Assembly: GCF_907164915.1 (NCBI RefSeq)
Contig: NC_061864.1
Span: 11,601,889 to 11,665,888, forward strand
Direction of reading: 5' to 3'
Length of the DNA stretch: 64,000 nucleotides
Source of the DNA: Impatiens glandulifera
Taxonomy: Eukaryota; Streptophyta; Magnoliopsida; Ericales; Balsaminaceae
How positions within the stretch are numbered: the first letter of the stretch is position 1; each line of letters begins with the position of its first letter. The notes under the pieces were generated by a model. The model worked only from the letters and a program-made list of their open reading frames with translations. It was not told the origin of the DNA and did no database searches. The translations under genes and the position numbers were made by a program. Positions 10,701 through 22,635 of the stretch are shown here, piece by piece.

Positions 10701-12776
10701 ACCTAGATCCTTTATAGTAAATCTTGTCCAAGAAGGCCTTGGCATTGTAAGCAAGAACATTTCCAGCTAGCAAGATGTCATCAACATATATGAAATACAA
10801 TGAAATTATGAAGCTCAACTTTAGTGAATAATCAGCTATGATGTGAAGATAGAGTAAAATCACATTGAACGAGCTTGTTTGTAGATTCATTATTTCATTG
10901 TTTAGAAGCTTGTTTTAAGCTATATAAACTCTTTTGAAGCTTATAAACCTTGCTTCATCTTGCAAGTTATTCACAACTGGTGTAGAAACTAGTTGTTGAC
11001 TGCATACGGTCACTGTTTTGGAAACACGGGAACTGACTTGGAAGCCTAAACCATCCTTTTGATGAAACCTTTTCGCAGCCAAACGAGCTTTGAGACTATC
11101 AGGTTAATAATGTCATTTTAATTTGGTCTTCTATACCCATCTGCTGCTGATAGCTTTCTTACCAAGAAGTAAATTAGTAAGTACCCAAGTTGCATTCTGC
11201 TCCAGATCCAAAACTTATGTGTTCATGGCATGAATTCATACTTCCTCTTTTCAAGCTTGTGAATAAGCCAAGTGATTCTCCAGAATATACATCTTGGCCA
11301 AGAAAGCAGTATATGTTTTTGTCTTAATATAATGAGCAAAAAGGATATGTATGAAGTGTTTACTTCAAAGTAAGAGGTGTTAGACTTCAAGTGTCACTCA
11401 AATTGAAGTTGTAGTCTTGGAACTAGGTTGTCCTAGACTTAATTCTTCTGTTTTACAACGATCAGAATTTCCATCAACATTCTTATTAGGAATTCGATAA
11501 GAACTGGAGGAATGACTAAAAGAGTAGGAACATGATGAAGGACTCTAAAGAATAGTTTAACGTGTAAGGTTGGGAATTGTCATCATCAGGAATGAATTTG
11601 GAACAACAAGCAATGGAATAAAGATTCGAGGTAGCTGTTTTGAACGGAAAGACGTGATTTATATTTACTAGTGAAAGGCTGAAAGCATGATGATTCTCAA
11701 CATCAAATACCCTATAACCTTTTTGTCCTGGACTGTATACTATAAAGATACATTTGTAAGCCCCTGTATTAAAATTGGATTTGTTAGGATGTGTATTTGA
11801 AGCATAATCAGGTTCAAATAGATGTCTTGATTGTGGTGTAATGAGGTTCTCTCTTATGTAGGATCTTGAATGGACTTTTCCACTCTAAGATAGATGTGGG
11901 TAAATGGTTAATTAAGTCAGTGGACATCAAAATTGAGTATGGACAGAATTTAATTGGTAAATTGGCTTGGAACATAGAGCCTTTGTCATTTGAAACAGAC
12001 AATGATGATTGCGTTCAACCACACTATTTTGTTGTGGTGAATAGACACATGATCTAAGGTGAACATTACAAAAGTCTTTGACAATTTGAACCACTGTCAG
12101 TACGAATTGTCTTGATAATTTTACCAAATTGTGTTTACATTTCGAACAAATTTCACTATGCAACAATTCGATTTCTTTGACAAAAGAAAAATGTTTCAAA
12201 ACAGAATTTGAAGGATGGCCAAATCTACTGTTTCAGAGTCAGAAATAAAGATTTCCTATCCATCAGCCAATAGCTTAATAAATTGTTATTTCTCAGGCCC
12301 TTCTTAGGTAAACTTATTGTTTGCTGTTTTGGGTAGTTTTGAACTGATTGCAAATCCTATTGGAATTTTTATGACACTAACTAATTGAAGCTTGGTGTTC
12401 AGCTTCACTTTTCCAAAAAAATTCAACAATATTTACTGACCCATCTGGTAGATAAATAGTTATGGTGGGGAATGATGGTGCTCATCATATTCAAAATAGA
12501 ACATAAATGAGTTATGGAGGGGTTATTCTGAGTGTTGGACAATTTTGAGGGTGAAAATTGGTTGAGGAAGGCATGAATTTTGTTGTCTGTTTGATCTGCT
12601 GGTGTTTGATGTTTCTACTTTATTATTAGTATTGAATTCATGATATAATCTGAAAAGCAAATGGATTTATTGTGCAGTTCCAACGTAGGAATCGGATTTA
12701 TAAGGAGGAGCAACGTCAAATTAGAGCAGCAGAAAGGAAGGGCAATGAAGATGCTGGTGGTGGGCATGGTCATTGA
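7784..12776 (+). CDS. NDUFS5: Mitochondrial complex I subunit, NDUFS5 (15 kDa) type
   Basis: Accessory subunit of NADH:ubiquinone oxidoreductase at the intermembrane-space side, 82 residues from two exons, 7784-7933 and 12678-12776, joined in phase 0 (…HHSKE then FQRRNR…). Twin CX9C motifs are complete: C14/C24 and C34/C44, which form the disulphide-bonded helical hairpin of this family and imply import through the MIA pathway. There is no cleavable presequence, as usual for twin-CX9C proteins. The start follows a purine-rich leader, and MASGWGITGNKGRCYDFW is family-like. The intron is 4744 bases, very large for such a small gene, because Copia sequences (8742-12300) lie in it on the opposite strand. 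Both splice sites are standard GT and TGTGCAG. Confidence 0.93.
8742..10397 (-). mobile_element. Copia element with two LTRs but only gag/protease between them
   Basis: Two direct repeats of about 206 bases, 8742-8948 and 10192-10397, share long words (for example ATACACAAGTAATT and GTGGTAATTTTATT). On the minus strand the upper copy is the 5' LTR: it starts TGTTAG, ends CA at 10192, and is followed at once by a primer-binding-like site, TGGTATTAGAAG (10191-10180). A protease/pre-integrase segment follows at 9534-9960 (ASDYMTDNPKL, LSIVFGEGTTKI). RT and RNase H are absent before the lower LTR, so the copy is internally deleted. The LTRs differ at many sites, so the insertion is old. Confidence 0.7.
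10192..10397 (-). repeat. Copia LTR shared by two adjoining elements
   Basis: On the minus strand this LTR lies directly after integrase-RT-RNase H remnants (10398-12300) and directly before a primer-binding-like site and gag/protease remnants (below 10191). It therefore serves as the 3' LTR of one unit and the 5' LTR of the next. Confidence 0.65.
10398..12300 (-). mobile_element. Copia pol fragment (integrase, RT, RNase H), decayed
   Basis: On the minus strand, in normal Copia order, there are an integrase core end (YSPQQNSVVERNHH, about 12010-12060), an integrase C-terminal piece (LINHLPTSILEWKSPF, about 11870-11920), an RT piece with the catalytic YVDD word (about 10770-10790, FIYVDDILL), and a 3' segment ending near the LTR. 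Many stops and gaps are present and no 5' LTR is found above 12300. With the element below it, this fills the intron of the NDUFS5-type gene. Confidence 0.7.
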
Positions 12777-15350
12777 CAAGACGAATCATGATAATTTTTA
12801 ATCAAGTTTTTCATGAATAAATGTGTGGACTTTGTTAGTTTACTTTATATTTGGGTGAAACAGACGGATGTATCTCTTTATTAATGTACGTACTCAAGGA
12901 TTTCTTGGTACATGGCTGGGTAATTTCAACATCCCAAGGAGCCTGCCTGATTGATTGGCAGAATCTGCTATTGCAAGGCGGCACTGTCCTTATTTTTTCC
13001 AATAAAAATGAAAACTTGGTATCAGTTTGGTTCCAATTGCTTATGAAGTTAGGCTTTAATGTGAAGCAAACACCCATTAATGTGAAGCAACTAAATGGGT
13101 GCTTCCTGAAATGTCTATTTGTGTATTGATTATACTTGAAACAGGTCCTATCAAGATAAAGAGGTCACATGGTGGAAGGAATGACAAGAAAGAAAGAGGC
13201 TAATAGTGGTGTATGTACTGTTAATGTGAGCTCTCTCTTTCTCTCTTTGTTTGGAACATAAATAAAGTAGATGGTCCAAAAAGTCATATGGCCAAAGACA
13301 AATGAAATGGTATTATTATTATTATTATTCCCCCCACAATAATAATGTGTGGCTGTAGTGCTAACAAGTTTCCACCCTTTGGAAAGCAGGGAGGGCTGTA
13401 CTGTCCAGTCCAATCAATTCAAATGTTAGGCACCGTTTCTGACTGTCCTATCAAGTATTTCAGGTTTTATACTATTTTCTTAAATACTTCTTCCTGTTTA
13501 TCTACTTTTCTTTTTGTTGCAATTGTTTACTTTTAATATAAATAAAATATTGAATGATTCTTGGGTCATCTTTGGTTTCTATTTCTGCTCACCCAGACAA
13601 GTTGTTTTCAAATGGGGTCGAAATGGTCTCGTTAGAGTAGATAGCCATAAGCCCATATTATTTCTTAACATTTTAGTTTTAAATGATTGTTTGAAAGTAG
13701 CAATGTTCATGATTTTGTATTTGTAATTGTAATTAATATTGTTGTTTGTAGTTTCAATAATCTGGAGTTGCTTTGGAAGAATATAAATGCTATGGAGTGA
13801 GTGGAATGGGAAACTAATCATGGTAAGTGGGAATCTTCCTTTGAAACTCACTCTAAATTGGGGTTTCCTTCTTTCAAGAATCTTTATTTCTTTCTGTCAT
13901 TTAAATAATAGTAATAATAACCATAATAATAATAATAATAATCTCACAACAGACCAGACCCACTGCATATATAGGGTTGATTACTCCACCATTATTGGAA
14001 CTAGTGTACATTAGAAAATATCCCTCCTAATTTATCTTTAATTATTTCTTTATACACTTATTTAGAGTTTGTTTGATGTTGGGTTATTTGGAATTTTTGT
14101 TGTTTTTCTTTAGGAAAATCTTGTTTATTAAACATGTAAAATACGAGTATTTTAGTATTTTGATTTAAAAATAAAGGAGAAATAAGACATAGTTGATATG
14201 TGAGTTTTGATACAAGTTATTGGGTATAGAGTTTGTTTAATGTTGGGTTATTTGAGAATTTTATTGGGCTTTTTGGAAAAAATTATTATTTTTTTTTTTA
14301 TAGAAGTAAGTAGGTTAGTTGAGTTTTTAGTTGATTAAATTATTAAAATATATTTTTTATATTTAATATTTTTTAAAGATAAAATAAATATATTTTGATT
14401 AATGAATTAAAATTTAACCAACTAAAATCAGCCCTTAATATTGTTTATATATTTGGTTTCTAAGACTTATTTGTCCCACTTAATATTGTTTGTTTATATA
14501 TTTGGTTTCTAAGACATATTTGGTCCCACTAATCTTATTACATTAGTCCATACCTATTTTACTTATGTCAAAATTTATTTAACAAATCTCAACCATTATA
14601 AAAATCATAAATAGATTCATTTCACATTAGTTATGATTTATATTTCTCAATTAAAAAACATATTTAGTTTAGATTTTCTTTCTAATTGTATATGATAGTC
14701 AAAAAGGTCATTTGGGTTGTTTTTAATTAAGAAAATAATTAAGGTTTCATCAAATATATTATTAAATTATTTCCAATGATTTATGTGTTATAGGTTGAAT
14801 GATATGAATGCAAGCATCAAACATATTTATGCATGCACGTGGAAGTTTTTTGAATGGGTTAAAATTAGTGGATGAAATAATTTTAACCATTCAAATAAAT
14901 TAATAAAAATATGAAATGAGAGGTTGAGAATCAACCATGCATGGTCCTGTCTATTATTTCAGAATATAATATATTTTATTCTTAATAGTTTACTTGTATC
15001 TCAATTGTGGTAATATCTGATCAAATCTTTATTTGTAGTGAATATAATTAAAAGAAGAATATATTTTGAGAAAAGAAAAGGGCAATAATATGTTTAAAAA
15101 AAAGAAAAGAAAATAGAAAAATTCTCAACCATAAACCCCAACCAACGGGCAAGAAATGAATGGCTGGATAGAGATCTAAAAATGTCATTTTCACCGCTTC
15201 ATATTCTCGACCGCCTTCTTCTCTCTCGTCGCTTCATATTCTTGATCTTATCTCTTTATTCGGCGCATCTTTATCTTTCTGATTCTCAGCTCAATCACTA
15301 GTATATCTTCAAACCCTTTTCTCGTTAGCTCTCAGATCGTTCGTTCGACA
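12777..15350. other. Intergenic region between the NDUFS5-type and EID1-type genes
   Basis: The first 100-300 bases are probable 3' UTR. The rest is AT-rich, with ATT/AAT microsatellites near 13310-13330 and 13907-13945 and copies of the dispersed repeat at 14068-14090 and 14231-14254. The last 150 bases are C/T-rich leader sequence of the F-box gene. Open stretches at 12851-13129 and 13787-14014 look like chance. Confidence 0.5.
14068..14440. repeat. Dispersed AT-rich repeat, two adjoining heads
   Basis: The words TTTGTTTGATGTTGGGTTAT (14068) and GTTTGTTTAATGTTGGGTTA (14231) are two near-identical element heads about 163 bases apart. A tail-like CAGCCCTTA occurs at about 14430. They belong to the same family as copies at 7.5, 20.3, 22.5, 23.3, 37.3, 40.4-40.8 and 44.3 kb. 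Confidence 0.45.
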
Positions 15351-16388
15351 ATGGAGCAAGAGGAGGAAGAGACCGCGTTTCTGAAGTTGTCTGATGACTT
15401 GGTTCTCAACATCTTCTTTAAACTTGAGGACGACCCACGTCATTTTTCCAGACTTGCTTCCGTTTGCACTAAGTTTTCATCTCTTATTCGTAATGTTTGC
15501 TGGAAAACTAAGTGTTCTCAAAACTTTCCATTACTTATCTCTGATTTGACGGCTGGATCTTCTCTCCCGCCGCCTGATGGTTGGGCTTCTCTTTATAAGC
15601 TAGGTGTATGCTGTCCTGGCCTACATCTCTCAGGAGTCCTTCTGGAAAGTTCGGATTTTGGACTGGAAAGGGAGCTAGGTCCAGATGAGAATTACCTTAT
15701 TCACAACAAACCCACTGAAGAAGAAGGAGGAGAAGAAGTGGACAGGACTATGATTCCTTCCTCATCCCCTATGGAGAGCCACAATAATAACAACAACGTA
15801 GAATCTGCTATTCCAGAACCTGAACCTGACTGTTCTTGGTCATTGTATGATGATCTCTACTTTGATACACTTTACGACCCATCTGAATACCAAGAGCAGT
15901 CAGGAATGGAGGAGGATCAACCTGAAATTGATGCTACAGAGATCACGGTGGGCTGTGAAGTTCCTGCTTGTAAGAAGAGGAGGGTTTGCAGGTCTCTTAT
16001 GGCTCATCTAGCATCCTCTTACTGGAATTTATGCCGGGAACAAGGCAATAAGCTGTTGGCAAGTCGGTTCAGAGGTGATTGTCTGTACATCTGCGATTGG
16101 CCTGGGTGCATTCACATGGAAGAGAAGAGGAATTACATGCTGTTTAGAGGAATCTTCAAGGATTTCAAAAGGTCAACTGTTTGGAGGACTATAAATGATG
16201 GGAAAAGGGACACTATCGATCTGAATTGTGCGTTTTGCCCGTGTAAGCAGACTTGGGATCTTCATTCGGCCTTCTGTTTGAAAAGGGTGTTTGGTTTTCA
16301 CGATGATGGTGAGCCGGTTGTTCGAGCTTATGTGTGTGAGAATGGGCATGTTTCTGGAGCTTGGACTGACTGGCCTTTGTATACATGA
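15351..16388 (+). CDS. EID1: EID1-type F-box protein (phytochrome A signalling)
   Basis: Single-exon gene, 345 residues. The N-terminal F-box (about residues 10-52, LSDDLVLNIFFKLEDDPRHF) should bind the ASK/SKP1 adaptor of an SCF ubiquitin ligase. After an acidic, Asn-rich low-complexity middle (about 115-205), the strongly conserved C-terminal half has several Cys pairs and ends HVSGAWTDWPLYT, typical of the EID1/EDL family. EID1 is known as a negative regulator of phytochrome A signalling in the nucleus. Choice of EID1 over its EDL paralogues rests on general similarity and on having the SR34 and p23 genes nearby, as recalled for the Arabidopsis EID1 locus. The start is the first ATG after a C/T-rich leader. 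Family assignment is firm; the exact orthologue is less so. Confidence 0.88.
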   Translation: MEQEEEETAFLKLSDDLVLNIFFKLEDDPRHFSRLASVCTKFSSLIRNVCWKTKCSQNFPLLISDLTAGSSLPPPDGWASLYKLGVCCPGLHLSGVLLESSDFGLERELGPDENYLIHNKPTEEEGGEEVDRTMIPSSSPMESHNNNNNVESAIPEPEPDCSWSLYDDLYFDTLYDPSEYQEQSGMEEDQPEIDATEITVGCEVPACKKRRVCRSLMAHLASSYWNLCREQGNKLLASRFRGDCLYICDWPGCIHMEEKRNYMLFRGIFKDFKRSTVWRTINDGKRDTIDLNCAFCPCKQTWDLHSAFCLKRVFGFHDDGEPVVRAYVCENGHVSGAWTDWPLYT

Positions 16389-17875
16389 TGGATGAACCAA
16401 CCAACCAGCCATACATACTAATGGATGGGTATCTCTTATTACTTCTTATCTCTTTCTCTTATCTATGGAGTTTATGAAACTGGTTTTAATCTAATATGTA
16501 TTATTAGTATTCTGGAAATGAGACTACTCATGAACGATTCTGCCTTGTACTCTTCTTCTTCTTGATGATGATGACTTTCACAACTATTTTATATATTTGC
16601 AAATTATGCTTTTGATGATAATTATTTGATTTCTTTTTATAGAATTGCCTGTGAATCATATCCAAATTCAATCTTTGAGATATGCAATGTTTTCTTTGGT
16701 TTTTAGATTTGTTTCTAGGGCCATGTCCTTATATTGGATTATCTGGTTATAGGTTATATTTCCAGTTAACATTGTTAGGTACTTTGGTACAACTTATTAA
16801 AATATTGTAAAAGATATTTTGATTAATGATTTAAAGGATGAGGAATATATTTCTCATGAAATTATTTGGATAACCTAGCCTAGGGTTATGAATATTCAAG
16901 TGATTATTTTAAAATAAACTTGTGATGCAAGTAGGGTTTTGTGGAATTTTAAAATAAGCTTAATTCCTTATTTAAGAAGCTTCCCATATTTAGCAAATTT
17001 GCTAAATATGTTTAGTGGAATTTCTTTCACCTTCATTTATGAGTTTTCTTTTATTGTCTTATCGTTTAGGGTCCTTTTTATACATTTTTGTTTTTGTCTT
17101 TAATTGTCAATTGATTAGTATTTCTCTCTCTTCTCATCTTTATTGAAATTGAATTCTTTATTCTTATCTAGGGTTCTGTCTTTTCATTTTCATTCTTAAA
17201 TTGGTATTTAGCTTGTTAAGAGCTTTTCTTTTTCTCATCTAAACCTAATTCTAGTTCAATGCTTACATGTGAGATGTCTGACTTCAAAATCGATCTAACA
17301 TTGAATTCGACTGAGATCAATTCATGAAGAAAACAAATTGGAAATGAGGATCCAGTGAAGAAGAATCAACATAGATTGAAATTTATTTCTTCTGTGGAAT
17401 AAAGAATTTGATTGAATTACAAATTGGAAGCATGTACATTTTCAAAAATAACTTGTAATTGGAAAGTGAGAATAAAAGTGCTAATGATAGGAAGATAAGG
17501 TTTAGGGTTTAAATGATAAGTAAACTATTTAAAATTAAACTCAAATACCCATATCTAACCAAAACCCATAACCTGAGAAATATAAGGAAAAGAATATGAG
17601 GAAATAATGAAGTTTATATAGATATTAGATCTTCTTCTATCTCCCAATAAAAGAGTTTAAATATGTATGTATATAGCACAAATGGGTGTTGCCAGCCTTC
17701 ACCATGATCACCAAAAAAAAAAAAGAGTTTCTGTTTTCTAGGGTTGCAAATGAACAAGATTAGTCTCATCGTCACAATTTACAAACATTACATTTTCAGT
17801 TTTAAAACTTTTTTAGATAAACCCAACTTTTAATTCAAACAGGCTGGACATTTCCAATTATAAAGGTGAATCCTT
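16389..17875. other. Convergent intergenic region
   Basis: This spacer lies between the 3' ends of the F-box gene (+) and the RING gene (-). It is AT-rich with no credible coding sequence, and contains one perfect 26-base palindrome (16985-17010). A poly(A) tract at about 17714-17725 lies before the RING gene end. Confidence 0.5.
16985..17010. repeat. Perfect 26-base palindrome
   Basis: The left arm CATATTTAGCAAA is followed without spacer by its exact reverse complement TTTGCTAAATATG. The next bases on each side do not pair. Confidence 0.85.
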
Positions 17876-20800
17876 TCAAGGCCAATGCCTTTGCCAAAAA
17901 CCACCACCACCTCCCCCGCCTGTCCTACTCCCAGAAACAAAACCACCACCGCGATGAAAGGAGCCCCTAACAGCAGGATCCCTCTCAAATGAAATAACAG
18001 GCATTCTAGAAAAACTGTCCCTGTCCCATGGATGATGATGATGGTGGATATGATGATGGTGGAGTGATGGATTATTACTATTATTATTATTCTCAGTTTC
18101 ATGACTGACCGGCGACGGAACCAAGAAGAAGCCTCTTCCATGGTTGTCAGGCTGAGCGGCGGCTGCAGCCATCACCAAGGGCATACTTCCGCCGCCCCTT
18201 TGGCTGTTGTTCAGTCTCCTCAAAGGGGGGTTATTTGGTTGCTGCTGATGATGATTAATGGAAGCATGTGAAACATACTGCCTTCTTTCATGGGCTGCGC
18301 CACGTCCATGAATGGTCGGATGAACAAACGATGAAAACAAAGAAGCCCCACTTCCTCCTACACCTGGGGCAGTCCTGGAAAATTAATCATGGCAGACACT
18401 GAATAAAATATTTTTACTTTTTGAACATAAGACAGTCATTTGTTATTTAAATTAATAAAAGGTTGGCTCATTCGTGACTCTCACCCATGGCCATAAGGGA
18501 AGGGGTGTCGGAATTCTCCCCTGGCGGTTCTTCTAACCTCGGCGGCCTGATCACTGTTACTTGTGGATGATAAAGGAATTGTAGGGGGTAGTTGATCCCA
18601 ACTTTGATATTGGATATCAACAATAGGAAATAATGGGTGGTGGGGATTGAATATCTCGTTGCGTTCAGATAAACCCGACCATGAATTGTTCAGATTTGGA
18701 TCCTCGCGAATCTCGTTCGTGTTTGAGGAAGCCAGAGGAGGAGGAGGGGGAGGCAGAGGTCCAAAGTAAGCAACATATGAATGAGCTACAGATGATGCTG
18801 GGTCATGTTCAGCCCGGTACCTCTGCAAATCATGGTCTGAACAAAAACCGTCCTTTAATCAAGGGTGTTCTTAGTTTAGTAGTTCAAGACTCTTTCCATT
18901 TCCATTTGAGCTTCCATAGGTGTTCTAAGAAAATATAAAGAAAAGAAGGGAGCACTTACATGCTGCTGATGGAGAATCAATGTCCCTGAAACCAAATGCA
19001 ACAATTCATTAACAGCCATGAAAAAAAATTCTTTCTTAAAGTAGACTTTATTTAAAAAGTTACAAGAAAATAAAATAAAATAAATTCTTACTCGAAAGAA
19101 GAATGAACTTGAGTAAATCCACTGAATGGACACCAGTGAACTCTAAACGGCTGCCAATAGAAACATAGATTAATTTTTACAAAATACTTTCCAGTTTTGA
19201 TTCAACCAGCAAATGTTCTTTAACTAAAAGAAGAAATAAAAGTATCCAGTATACTTACCATTTCAGTATAACTTAGCTCATATGGATCTTCATCAACAGT
19301 CCAGTCTTCAATGTGAAATTCAGGAAGAGATCGCGCAGGACCAGTAGCATATAACCATCTGCCTCTCTCAATTTTTCGGCAATTAGGGCATTGCATTGCA
19401 CCCTTCACATTGAACGCTGACCCAATACAATCTATGAAATTGCAAAGATGATAAGTTTATGCAGGGTCTAGGGAAATATATGAAGATAGTCAACTTACCA
19501 AATAAAGTAATAGAAGAACAAAATAAACATGATGAAAAAAATACATAGAGTCTATTATTCTTCCTAGCTCTGGTTTACATTATGTTGCTAAATGTACAAT
19601 TACCAACTGAGAAAACCAGCAACATAATTTTAGGAAATATGGGCCCAATCTCGGTTATCTACCTTAAATAGCGGTATAGGAAGGTCACGAACAATGTAAT
19701 ACATGTAATGTAATGCCTAGAAAGATCTGACCTAAAATTCCCATTAGTCGAAGAATATAATTAGTAAGGTGTTGTTAGCTTAGAAGTAGATTATGAATGT
19801 TGAAAGACAAGTCTATTTCTCATCTATAATATTCTCTTGTTTTATCCTCTCTGGCTTGGCTTTTCCTTTCTCAAATTAAATTCTTTACTATTCTCGCTAA
19901 ACCCTAGATTATAATCTAGGTCTGTTATATTGGTACTAGCTTCTTGACAAACGATTATCGATATCAATCACAATCATTTGCTATTTTCAAGAAACCAGTC
20001 ATGAATATCTCAATGGGACATGTTGTATCATCCTATTTACAACTATTTATTCAAGCTTTTCTACTAATTATATTGTAGATTGGACCATATCTAACAAAGA
20101 ACTAAAGAGCACTTGGAAAGTGAAAATTTCTCAATGTTGTATCATACAATGTTAGTTTGTTAACAAGATTATTATGATGGTACCGATTACATTTGGTATT
20201 CAAGCTTCTGCTTTAACTTTTTGGTGATGGGGATTCCATGCAAGCCAATTGAAAAATAGGTCTTGTTTAATGTAGGTTATTTGGATTAAATCCAACATCC
20301 CCTCATCACACATTTTCCATCAAATCATTCAAATCTTAACTAAAACACGTTAATTCATCGTTTTAACATTTAAAAATAAAAAATACTTGAAGATGTTTTG
20401 GTCATTTAGAGCCTACAAAAAAATAGCAATTATAGTTTATTATAAACATGCACATTAAACTAGATAACTTACTTAAACATACATAAATTGAATCTTCCAA
20501 AACTAGTAGAGCATTGCATCTTTCAAAATCCACTCTCACCATATGACATAGAGCATACACTACTACTAAGAATTGCACATAATTAGCTTAGATTACTTCA
20601 ATAGTACCATCTTATAACCATATGGTCCTATATTCAAAAAAAATTATCTTCTAGGGTTACTGATCCATGAACAAATTAAGATTACAATGATATCAGAGAT
20701 TATGAAGCCTCACTAACATCAAATTGCGTACTTATTCTCTTGGTAACAAGGCAAACAGAAAACCTAAACAATCATCCTCCTACTTTAAGTAGAACCAGAA

Positions 20801-21268
20801 ACCAATGCCCTCCTCCTCCTTCCTTATACGAGGAAAGTAAGTTATTAGGAATCATCATTCCTAATTTTGTTAAAGTATTCATTCATATCTAATGCCGAAA
20901 TCAAGGTCATCCAAAACATACCCACTAAAAGAAAAGGTTCTTCTTCTTCTCTAAACCCATCAATTCCATTGGACAACACAAAAGCACCAAAGTCAACCAT
21001 TAAGCATGGATCGGCATTTATAAAAAATGATCATGAATGCAAAAGAGTCAAAATGGTTAGCAATTTATGAAGGAAAGAAGAACACAGAAAGGTTGTTGGG
21101 ATTGTTAGAATCACCGAGATGAAATTCGTGGCCGCACTGTAGCTTGGCTGTAGACCTGTCACCATTATCTGTGACAGCATCAAGGCAAATAGAGCAGGAA
21201 ATAGAAGAGGAATTGTGGCCGCCAGGATCATCAAGAAGTTTGTTCTCAACGGAGGAGGAGCCTAGCAT
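17876..21268 (-). CDS. RFI2-like RING-type E3 ubiquitin ligase
   Basis: 420 residues in six exons on the minus strand: 21268-21115, 19431-19259, 19150-19092, 18985-18960, 18836-18485, 18374-17876; all introns are GT-AG and phases agree. The RING domain spans exons 1 and 2: C25, C28, C45, H47, H50, C53, C66, C69 (CSIC … CGHEFHLDC … CPNC), a complete C3H2C3 set. Next comes the conserved block after the RING (RKIERGRWLYATG, EDWTVDEDPYELSY, VHWCPFSGF), then a proline run, a Gln/Asn-rich stretch, a His-rich run (near residue 370) and a Gly-rich C-terminus ending FWQRHWP. RFI2 acts in red/far-red light and flowering signalling in Arabidopsis; the same role here is inferred. Intron 1 is 1.68 kb. Which RFI2 paralogue this is cannot be decided by eye. 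Confidence 0.88.
20259..20340. repeat. Dispersed repeat copy in intron 1 of the RING gene
   Basis: TCTTGTTTAATGTAGGTTAT (20261-20280) followed by TTGGATTAAATCCAACATCC matches the head of the short AT-rich repeat family. It lies within the 1.68-kb first intron. Confidence 0.4.
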
Positions 21269-22635
21269 GGTTTGATCTTGTTGGAATGAAAAGTGTAGAA
21301 ATTGAAAGAAAGAGATGAAGTTGGGGAAAATATCCTAGAAGCAACACAACCCAACATATAAGATTTTATTTTTTCCCGGATTCGCGAGAAATTTCAGACA
21401 AGAAAGCTCAGAAAGAGGGCAATGGAGAATATCTCTCTCCTCTCCACTCTCTTCCAATCCTTTCTATCTGTATTCTCTCTCTCCTCTCTCCCCCTCTCTC
21501 TCTCTCATTCCTACCTGTCGGGTTACGTGGTTTGGAAACCGGGGCTTTTCGTGGTCAATAAAATACCATCACATGATCAAAATTGGACGGTGGGGACTCT
21601 TTTTTCAAAAAAAAAAATTATTACCATTTTATATTTTTAATCCACCATTAAATTATTAGTTTAACTACATTTAGTCAATTTAAATTCAAATTTTGGTGTT
21701 AACCGACTAAGATAATTCAAGTGACAATAAGTTAAAATCAAAATCAAAATGACGAGAAATGTTATAACAATTTCTCCAAATAGAATACTCAATCTCTTCT
21801 AGCACAAATTTTATAAAAGAAAAAATCTATGTTTAAGGGAGGAAGAATGGTGAAAGAAAAGGAAATTAAAATTGATAAGAAAAAAAATGGGCATAATAGT
21901 TATAGTGGCAGACAAGTTCATTTTAATAAAGAAAAGATTCTTTCATAAGGCATATGCAACATAAAATTGCAATAATGTTTAATTATGGGACCCAAAATTT
22001 AATTACAAGTCTTTACTCTTAATCCATGAAAATCCAAATTGAGTCAAACATACACATCTAATTATTTATTAGAAAATACAATAAAATTACATAGAGATCC
22101 TTATGATGGTACTTAATATATATCCATTATTTTTGCTTATAGGTAAGCAGACAATGACCTAAAGTTGACCACAATATACTGTAAATAAATAAATGCGGAT
22201 TTCTTTTCTCCCCCTCTTCAATTGGAATAAAAATAAATAAATACTTGTATTTGTGTTAATTTAGATTAACCCATACTTTTTTTTTCTTTGACCTAATCTT
22301 GAGAATGACTGGCTTCTTTTATAAGTGCCTTTGCAGATTCATATAACTAATATTTATACAGTAATCAAGTATTGTAGATTTGAATATAATTTGGTTTGTT
22401 AATTTAAAAGGATAAGCTTTCAAGTGTGAATATTGCCTAAGCAAACCCTAAACAATGGGTCAAATGAATGAACAATTGTTAAAAGTTTTTTAATAAAGCA
22501 AAAATATGTCTCTATAAGAACTCTTTGATGTTGGGTTTTTAAAATTTTATTGGAATATGTATAAGTATAAGATTGGCCTAAGATGATTAACCTAAAAATA
22601 GAATATAATATATTAATATAATATACACTAACCGA
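21269..22635. other. Upstream region of the RING gene and AT-rich spacer
   Basis: The first 250 bases are the probable leader/promoter of the RING gene (minus strand) and include a CT/TCTC-rich tract at about 21434-21510. The remainder is AT-rich and has one repeat head (CTTTGATGTTGGGTTTTT, about 22522). No gene is seen. Confidence 0.45.

Noticed and set aside
12851..13129. 92-codon frame just after the NDUFS5-type gene
   Set aside because: Composition is not convincing, no splice context or family likeness; most likely 3' UTR or spacer.
16173..16416. Minus-strand frames under the EID1-type gene
   Set aside because: Shadows of the long coding exon on the other strand.
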